Source: Neisseria shayeganii 871
GTDB taxonomy: Bacteria > Pseudomonadota > Gammaproteobacteria > Burkholderiales > Neisseriaceae
Length of the DNA: 11,034 bases
Assembly (NCBI RefSeq): GCF_000226875.1
Contig: NZ_JH164926.1
Location: 2,175,375-2,186,408, forward strand
Reading direction: 5' to 3'
Under the pieces are notes generated by a model. The model worked only from the letters and a program-made list of their open reading frames with translations. It was not told where the DNA came from and ran no database searches. This document shows, piece by piece, positions 6,468 through 11,034 of this stretch. The translations under genes and the position numbers were made by a program. Within the stretch, counting starts at the first letter, position 1; each line of letters begins with the position of its first letter.

Positions 6468-6646
6468 GAGACCTTTGCAAACCCCCATCTGCGGCGCATT
6501 TCTGCGTTGTGCGTTTATGCCCTATGGGTACTGCTCGCTCGCTTGCCTATCTGTATGATATGTCTGTCCCACAGGGATTCCTGGCGTTCACGTTTGCTGC
6601 GCTGCTACGCCTTAAACGGCATCCACATCTGGGGGGCAAAGGTCTC
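6468..6646. mobile_element. MITE-like non-autonomous element, copy 2 (179 bp)
   Basis: Second copy of the element at 56-237, in the same orientation, beginning GAGACCTTTGCAAACCCCC and ending GGGGGGCAAAGGTCTC. The inverted ends are slightly decayed compared with copy 1. AGCCT flanks it on both sides (6463-6467 and 6647-6651), as for copy 1. It occupies most of the 395-bp gap between the divergent ABC (6339) and yccS-like (6735) genes. The rest of the gap is the DUS hairpin, about 60 bp of unique sequence (6406-6467), and the yccS promoter region. An open frame running through the element into yccS is fortuitous. Confidence 0.75.
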
Positions 6647-6653
6647 AGCCTGC

Positions 6654-6685
6654 TTGTCTGCGCGCACGGCCTTCTGCGCTATAAT
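6654..6685 (+). promoter_or_regulatory. Promoter of the yccS-like gene beside the MITE end
   Basis: TATAAT (6680-6685) is a perfect -10 box. The best -35 is TTGTCT (6654-6659), but the spacer is 20 bp, longer than the usual 17, so promoter strength is uncertain. Predicted transcription start near 6692 gives a leader of about 43 bases to the ATG at 6735. The -35 lies only eight bases outside the MITE terminus. The -10 overlaps an upstream in-frame ATG at 6684, which argues against that ATG being the start. Confidence 0.55.
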
Positions 6686-6734
6686 GGCGTGCCTGCCGAT
6701 TGTCTCTTGTGTCTTGCTTTTTGTCGATTCTGCC

Positions 6735-8924
6735 ATGCCGCTGCGTAACCGATGGCTTTCCGCCCGCGTCTTGTCCACTTTGCCGCTGTTTTTCAGCGTC
6801 AGCGTGGCGGCGTGGGCGGTGTGGTATTGGCAGCAGCCGCAGCTGAATATGCCGCTGGTGTTGGGCATCATCGCCGGCGGTTTGGTGGATTTGGACAACC
6901 GGCTCACCGGCCGCATCAAAAACGTGGTCATCACCGTGGCCGCGTTTACCGTGTCGTCTTTGGCGGTGCAGTTGACCTTCGGCCATCCCTGGCTGTTCGG
7001 CGCAGTGATGACGGGGCTGACCTTTGTGTTCACCCTCGCCGGCGCCATCGGCCTGCGCTACCGCACCATCGCCTTCGGCACGCTGGTGGTGGCGCTCTAT
7101 ACTGTGCTGACCCACCACGAGCAGACGGTTTGGTATGTCAATCCGCTGCTGATTCTGTGCGGCACCCTGCTCTACAGCGCCTCCACTTTGCTGCTGCACC
7201 TGCTGTTTCCGCACCGTCCGGTGCAAAACAGCATGGCTTCGGCCTATACCGCGCTGGCCGCGTATCTGGATGCCAAATCGGTGTTTTTCGACCCCGACGA
7301 AACGGAAACGCTGGAGCAGCAGCAGATTGCCTTGGCCATGCAAAACGCCAAGGTGGTGGGCGCGTTCAACCTGGTGCGCAGCGCCCTGTTTTACCGCCTG
7401 CGCGGCCAACACCGCCATCCGCGCACCACGCGTATGCTGCATTATTATTTCGCCGCCCAAGACATTCACGAACGCATCAGTTCCAGCCATGTGGAGTACC
7501 ACAGTTTTGTGGAAAATCTGCGCCACAGCGACTTGATTTTCCGCATCCAGCGGCTGCTTGAATGGCAGGCGCAAACCTGCCGCGATGTGGCCCACAGCCT
7601 GCGCCGCGACGGGCCGCTGCCCGACACCCAAAGGCTGGAGCGCGTGATGGCCGGCGTGCGCCAGTCGCTGCGCCTGCATATGGAACGCCATCCCGACAGC
7701 CGCAGCGAGCACGGCCTGCACCGGCTGTTGGACAATCTGCAAAGCGTGAACTACCAGCTCACCCATTTGGGCAATGCCGACGTGGATGCCGAATACGGCG
7801 ACAACAGCGAGCGCAATCGCATTGCCGGCGAAGACGTGCGCGGCTGGCGCTCTGTGGGGCGCACCGTGGCGGCGCACCTGAGTTTCGAATCGCCGGTGTT
7901 CCGCCATGCCGTGCGTTTGGCCATGGTGGTGTCGGTGTGCATCGCGCTGATTGAAAGTCTGCATCTGCCTTTGGGCTATTGGATTCTGCTCACTGCGGTG
8001 TTTGTGTGCCAGCCCAACTATTCGGCCACCAAGTCCCGCCTCAAACAGCGGGTATTGGGCACTTTGGCCGGCGTCTTGGTGGGCTCTTTGGTGCCCTATT
8101 TCACGCCTTCGCTGGAAACCCGGCTGGCGGTGGTGGTGCTGTCGAGCACGCTGTTTTTCTTTTTCCGTACCAATAAATACAGCTACTCCACCTTTTTCAT
8201 CACCATCCAGGCCGTGGTCAGCTTCAGCATTGCCGGGCTGGATGTGGCCGAAGCCCTGCCGCTGCGCCTGCTCGACACCGTGATCGGTGCCGGCATTTCC
8301 TGGCTGGCGGTGTCTTTTCTGTGGCCTGATTGGCATTATCTGGGCTTGGAGCGCACCGGCGCGCAGGCCTTGCGCAGCAGTGCAGGCTACCTGAACAGCA
8401 TTCTCGACCAGCTGCGCTACGGCGGTGCCGACGACGTGGCCTACCGCAGCGTCCGCCGCCGCGCCCACGAACACGCCGCCCAGCTGAGCAGCACCTTGTC
8501 CGATATGTCGGGCGAGCCGGCCAAATACGGCGACCAACTGCAAAACGGCTTCATTCTGCTGAAAACCAACTACGCCCTTATCGGCTATATTTCCGCCCTC
8601 GGCGCCTACCGCAGCCAAATGCCGGCCGACAGCGGAGACGAAACCTTCCTGCCCGATTTTTTCCGCGCCGCCGCCCAAACCGCCGCCCTGCTGCGCCGTC
8701 TGCCCGAATTGCCGCCGGAAGACTTTGCCGGGCAGGCCGAAGTCTTGCGCGGAAGTCTGCTTGCCCTGCGGCCGGCAGACGACGAACGCCAAAACAGCAT
8801 CCTCTGGCAACAGCTCAACCGCATCGCCCGCCTGCTGCCCACCGCCTATCAGGCGTTGCACGATGCCGGCCGCACAGAGAGCCCGCCACAAAATCCTTTA
8901 CCCCGTTCCGATAGCATGCTTTAA
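6735..8924 (+). CDS. yccS: YccS/FUSC-family inner-membrane protein (729 aa)
   Basis: This is an integral membrane protein with two hydrophobic blocks, each followed by a cytoplasmic helical region, as in the YccS/YhfK family (about 720 residues in E. coli). Block 1 (about 12-158) has several close membrane helices, with GIIAGGLVDLDNRLTGRIKN at 44-63. A long soluble region follows (about 160-385). Block 2 (about 388-530) carries the fusaric-acid-resistance-like motif GYWILLTAVFVCQPNYSATK (414-433), then RLKQRVLGTLAGVLVG. A soluble helical tail runs to the end. The family is annotated as putative transporters, distantly related to aromatic-acid or fusaric-acid efflux proteins; the substrate is unknown. 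The start at 6735 fits family length and lies downstream of the TATAAT box; no clear Shine-Dalgarno sequence is present. Alternative in-frame starts at 6684 and 6357 are less likely. An exact DUS at 8384-8395 encodes part of AGYLN. Confidence 0.9.
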   Translation: MPLRNRWLSARVLSTLPLFFSVSVAAWAVWYWQQPQLNMPLVLGIIAGGLVDLDNRLTGRIKNVVITVAAFTVSSLAVQLTFGHPWLFGAVMTGLTFVFTLAGAIGLRYRTIAFGTLVVALYTVLTHHEQTVWYVNPLLILCGTLLYSASTLLLHLLFPHRPVQNSMASAYTALAAYLDAKSVFFDPDETETLEQQQIALAMQNAKVVGAFNLVRSALFYRLRGQHRHPRTTRMLHYYFAAQDIHERISSSHVEYHSFVENLRHSDLIFRIQRLLEWQAQTCRDVAHSLRRDGPLPDTQRLERVMAGVRQSLRLHMERHPDSRSEHGLHRLLDNLQSVNYQLTHLGNADVDAEYGDNSERNRIAGEDVRGWRSVGRTVAAHLSFESPVFRHAVRLAMVVSVCIALIESLHLPLGYWILLTAVFVCQPNYSATKSRLKQRVLGTLAGVLVGSLVPYFTPSLETRLAVVVLSSTLFFFFRTNKYSYSTFFITIQAVVSFSIAGLDVAEALPLRLLDTVIGAGISWLAVSFLWPDWHYLGLERTGAQALRSSAGYLNSILDQLRYGGADDVAYRSVRRRAHEHAAQLSSTLSDMSGEPAKYGDQLQNGFILLKTNYALIGYISALGAYRSQMPADSGDETFLPDFFRAAAQTAALLRRLPELPPEDFAGQAEVLRGSLLALRPADDERQNSILWQQLNRIARLLPTAYQALHDAGRTESPPQNPLPRSDSML
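8384..8395 (+). repeat. DNA uptake sequence (eikDUS), exact, intragenic
   Basis: AGGCTACCTGAA in the coding strand of the yccS-like gene is read as Gly-Tyr-Leu-Asn (residues 551-554), the same frame as the copy in the YwqG-like gene. Confidence 0.9.
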
Positions 8925-8925
8925 T
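8897..8925 (+). promoter_or_regulatory. Candidate thiC promoter overlapping the yccS stop codon
   Basis: TTTACC (8897-8902, 4 of 6 to consensus) and TTTAAT (8920-8925, 5 of 6) are separated by exactly 17 bp. The TAA stop of the yccS-like gene (8922-8924) lies within the -10 box. Transcription would begin around 8932, immediately before the first base pair of the TPP riboswitch. The hexamers are only moderate matches, so read-through from yccS remains possible. Confidence 0.45.
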
Positions 8926-8932
8926 CCCGCCA

Positions 8933-9030
8933 CGAAACAGGGGTGCCGTTACCCGCGGCTGAGAGTCACCCTTAGAGCGGCCTGCCTGCTCTTACACCCG
9001 ATCAAGATAATGCTTGCGTGGGGAGTTTTG
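8933..9030 (+). promoter_or_regulatory. TPP (THI-box) riboswitch upstream of thiC
   Basis: Conserved THI elements are present in order: CAGGGGTGCC (8938-8947), GGCTGAGAG (8957-8965), CACCC (8967-8971), CCCGATCAAGATAATGCTTG (8997-9016) and GCGTGGGGAG (9016-9025). Helices can be drawn. P1 is CGAAAC (8933-8938) with GTTTTG (9025-9030). P2 is 8939-8945 with 8967-8973. P3 is short, around GCCG/CGGC. P5 is CAAG (9003-9006) with CTTG (9013-9016), closing the conserved ATAATG loop. An additional hairpin AGAGC/GCTCT (8974-8978 with 8988-8992) sits between P2 and P4. Thiamine pyrophosphate binding should turn thiC off. Only eight bases separate the aptamer from the yccS stop. Confidence 0.95.
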
Positions 9031-9041
9031 CCAAGGATTCT

Positions 9042-9053
9042 TTCAGGTAGCCT
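9042..9053 (-). repeat. DNA uptake sequence (eikDUS), exact, in the thiC leader
   Basis: This exact complement copy lies between the riboswitch aptamer and the thiC ribosome-binding site. In RNA it forms most of one arm of a possible 11-bp stem (9045-9055 with 9060-9070, loop TGCT, two G-U pairs). That stem is followed by C-rich sequence and no T-tract, so it is not a classical terminator. Confidence 0.85.
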
Positions 9054-9081
9054 GATGCTTCAGGCTGCTTCCCCCGCCCCG

Positions 9082-9112
9082 GCTCCTGTTTCCGTTACCC
9101 ACCGACAGGAGC
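9082..9112 (+). promoter_or_regulatory. Anti-Shine-Dalgarno hairpin, riboswitch expression platform
   Basis: GCTCCTGT (9082-9089) is the exact reverse complement of ACAGGAGC (9105-9112), which contains the thiC ribosome-binding site AGGAG (9107-9111). The loop is 15 bases. Forming this 8-bp stem would hide the site. The same GCTCCTGT can also pair with ACAGGGGT (8937-8944) at the 5' side of the aptamer, with two G-U pairs, so the two structures are mutually exclusive. Translational control by TPP is inferred from these pairings. Confidence 0.65.
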
Positions 9113-9118
9113 ATTGTT

Positions 9119-10993
9119 ATGGCCACCAAAACCACCGGCAACGAAGCCAGCCAACTTGAGCAGCTTTCCCACGATTTGGGCATCCAGTTTGCCTATCCCA
9201 ATTCCACCAAAGTCTATTTGCAAGGCAGCCGCGCCGACATCCGCGTGCCGCTGCGCGAAATCGCCCAAGACGACACCGTCACCGACCAAGGCCGCGAGCC
9301 CAACCCGCCGATTCCGGTGTACGACACCAGCGGCGTGTACGGCGATCCCTCGGCCAAAATCGACCTCAAACAAGGCTTGCCCGACGTGCGCAGCGCTTGG
9401 ATAGCTGAGCGCGGCGACACCGAAATCCTACCCGGTTTATCCAGCGAATACGGTCTCGAACGCGCCCACGACCCGAAAACCGCCCACCTGCGTTTCAACC
9501 AAATCACCCAACCGCGCCGTGCCAAAGCCGGCAAAAACGTGACCCAAATGCACTATGCCCGCCAAGGCATCATCACGCCGGAGATGGAGTTTGTCGCCCT
9601 GCGCGAGCGCATGAAAATGGAAGAAATCTGGCGCGACCCGCGTTACGCCAAAATCATCAAGCAGCACCCCGGCGAAGCCTTCGGCGCGAACCTGCCCACC
9701 CATCCCGACCAAATCACGCCCGAATTCGTGCGCAGCGAAGTGGCCGCCGGCCGCGCGATTATTCCCGCCAACATCAACCACCCCGAGTTGGAACCGATGA
9801 TTATCGGCCGTAATTTCCGTGTGAAAATCAACGGCAACTTGGGCAACTCCGCCGTTACCTCTTCGCTCACCGAGGAAGTGGAAAAAATGGTGTGGTCGCT
9901 GCGCTGGGGTGCCGACACGATTATGGATTTGTCCACCGGCGCGCACATTCACGAAACGCGCGAATGGATTATCCGCAACGCGCCCGTGCCCATCGGCACC
10001 GTGCCGATTTACCAGGCGCTAGAAAAAACCGGCGGCATCGCCGAAGACCTGACCTGGGATTTGTTCCGCGATACCTTAATCGAGCAGGCCGAACAGGGCG
10101 TGGATTATTTCACCATCCATGCCGGCGTGCTGCTGCGCTATGTGCCGCTCACGGCCGAGCGCATCACCGGCATCGTGTCGCGCGGCGGTTCGATTATGGC
10201 GAAATGGTGTTTGGCGCACCATCAGGAAAACTTCCTTTACACCCATTTCGACGAAATCTGCGAAATCATGAAGGCTTACGACGTGTCGTTCAGCCTCGGC
10301 GACGGCCTGCGCCCCGGCTGCGTGGCCGATTCCAACGATGCCGCCCAGTTCGGCGAGCTGCACACGTTGGGCGAACTGACCGCCAAAGCGTGGCAGCACG
10401 ACGTGCAAGTAATGATCGAAGGCCCCGGCCATGTGCCGCTGCAACGCGTGAAACAAAACATGACCGAAGAGCTGCAACACTGCTTTGAAGCGCCGTTCTA
10501 CACGCTCGGCCCCTTGGTGACCGACATCGCTCCGGGTTACGACCACATCACTTCCGGCATCGGCGCGGCCAATATCGGCTGGTACGGCACGGCCATGCTG
10601 TGTTACGTCACCCCGAAAGAGCATTTGGGCCTGCCCGACAAAGAAGACGTGCGCACCGGCATCATCACCTACAAGCTGGCCGCCCACGCCGCCGACCTGG
10701 CCAAAGGCTGGCCGGGCGCACAGTTGCGCGACAACGCCTTATCGAAAGCCCGCTTTGAATTCCGCTGGCGCGACCAGTTCCGCCTCGGCCTCGACCCCGA
10801 ACGCGCCGAAAGCTATCACGACGCCACCCTGCCGGCCGAAGGCGCGAAAATCGCCCACTTCTGCTCGATGTGCGGCCCCAAATTCTGCTCGATGAAAATC
10901 ACGCAGGAAGTGCGCGACTACGCCGCCGCGCAAAAAGGCATGGCAGAAAAAGCGATTGAGTTTGTGAAAACCGGCGCCAAGATTTACAGCTAA
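9119..10993 (+). CDS. thiC: Phosphomethylpyrimidine synthase ThiC (624 aa)
   Basis: ThiC is a radical-SAM enzyme. It rearranges 5-aminoimidazole ribonucleotide into hydroxymethylpyrimidine phosphate, the pyrimidine half of thiamine, in the cytoplasm. The protein is complete at the usual proteobacterial length. It has the N-terminal ThiC-associated region (about 20-100, with IRVPLREI and PVYDTSGVYGD). The barrel contains GRNFRVKINGNLGNSAV (230-246), MDLSTGAHIHETREWI (269-284), PIGTVPIYQALEK, FTIHAGV, SFSLGDGLRPGCVADSND and EGPGHVPL (434-441, with a metal-site-type His). The C-terminal iron-sulfur cluster motif is FCSMCGPKFCSM, Cys 582, 585 and 590 (C-x2-C-x4-C). All key motifs are intact, so it should be active. 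The start at 9119 follows AGGAG by seven bases. It is preceded by a TPP riboswitch and followed by a DUS at 11015; no other thiamine gene is in the window. Confidence 0.98.
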   Translation: MATKTTGNEASQLEQLSHDLGIQFAYPNSTKVYLQGSRADIRVPLREIAQDDTVTDQGREPNPPIPVYDTSGVYGDPSAKIDLKQGLPDVRSAWIAERGDTEILPGLSSEYGLERAHDPKTAHLRFNQITQPRRAKAGKNVTQMHYARQGIITPEMEFVALRERMKMEEIWRDPRYAKIIKQHPGEAFGANLPTHPDQITPEFVRSEVAAGRAIIPANINHPELEPMIIGRNFRVKINGNLGNSAVTSSLTEEVEKMVWSLRWGADTIMDLSTGAHIHETREWIIRNAPVPIGTVPIYQALEKTGGIAEDLTWDLFRDTLIEQAEQGVDYFTIHAGVLLRYVPLTAERITGIVSRGGSIMAKWCLAHHQENFLYTHFDEICEIMKAYDVSFSLGDGLRPGCVADSNDAAQFGELHTLGELTAKAWQHDVQVMIEGPGHVPLQRVKQNMTEELQHCFEAPFYTLGPLVTDIAPGYDHITSGIGAANIGWYGTAMLCYVTPKEHLGLPDKEDVRTGIITYKLAAHAADLAKGWPGAQLRDNALSKARFEFRWRDQFRLGLDPERAESYHDATLPAEGAKIAHFCSMCGPKFCSMKITQEVRDYAAAQKGMAEKAIEFVKTGAKIYS

Positions 10994-10996
10994 AGC

Positions 10997-11011
10997 GGCT
11001 GCCGAACAGCC
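10997..11011. repeat. Small hairpin after thiC
   Basis: GGCTG (10997-11001) pairs with CAGCC (11007-11011) around a CCGAA loop, three bases past the thiC stop codon. It is short and lacks a T-tract, so it is a weak terminator candidate at most. Confidence 0.3.
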
Positions 11012-11014
11012 AAC

Positions 11015-11026
11015 AGGCTACCTGAA
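11015..11026 (+). repeat. DNA uptake sequence (eikDUS), exact, downstream of thiC
   Basis: AGGCTACCTGAA followed by AACG lies 21 bases past the thiC stop. The context resembles one arm of the hairpin at 4401-4438. The window ends before any partner arm could be seen, so a terminator role is only possible. Confidence 0.88.
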
Positions 11027-11034
11027 AACGTTAG

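Noticed and set aside
6645..8891. Minus-strand 748-codon open frame antisense to the yccS-like gene
   Set aside because: Composition is Gln/His/Gly/Arg-rich with no recognisable motif. The plus strand encodes a membrane protein with family motifs.
9045..9070. Stem in the thiC leader as a Rho-independent terminator
   Set aside because: It is followed by a C-rich run with no T-tract; the anti-ribosome-binding-site stem is a better-supported expression platform.

Overview
The window looks like chromosomal DNA of a Neisseriaceae bacterium, most likely Eikenella or a close relative. The main reason is the 12-mer AGGCTACCTGAA (complement TTCAGGTAGCCT). It occurs eight times exactly, with several one-mismatch copies, and matches the Eikenella dialect of the DNA uptake sequence (eikDUS). 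The DNA is GC-rich, so G/C-rich third codon positions create many long antisense open frames that are not genes.

Layout from left to right. Positions 1-276 are intergenic. They hold the end of one terminal repeat, a DUS, and a 182-bp MITE-like element (56-237) with GAGACC...GGTCTC inverted ends. A minus-strand gene (277-2292) encodes a 671-residue YwqG/DUF1963-type protein whose domain is split by a large acidic, helical insertion carrying three related Leu-Trp repeats. A 357-bp gap with a GC-rich hairpin follows. Next come a minus-strand zeta-class glutathione transferase (maiA-like, 2650-3288) and a divergent LysR-type regulator (3437-4369). They share a 148-bp region with a good promoter for the regulator and a possible LysR operator. 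A DUS-pair hairpin (4401-4438) separates the regulator from a convergent minus-strand ABC exporter half-transporter (4501-6339). A second DUS-type hairpin and a second copy of the MITE (6468-6646) lie between the exporter and the plus-strand yccS-like gene (6735-8924). The last unit is a TPP riboswitch (about 8933-9030) and a complete thiC (9119-10993).

No multi-gene pathway is visible. The most coherent regulatory unit is thiC. A plausible promoter overlaps the yccS stop codon and would start RNA at the first base pair of the riboswitch. The thiC ribosome-binding site has a perfect 8-base complement just upstream, and that complement can also pair with the 5' strand of the riboswitch. This suggests TPP control of translation initiation. 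The maiA-like/LysR pair is the other likely regulatory pair. The two MITE copies are direct repeats bracketing about 6.2 kb (ywqG-like, maiA, lysR, ABC gene).

I see no CRISPR array, prophage, toxin-antitoxin pair or recognisable defence system. The least conventional items are the split YwqG-family protein, the compact thiC leader, and MITEs flanked by AGCCT, one of them exactly abutting a DUS.
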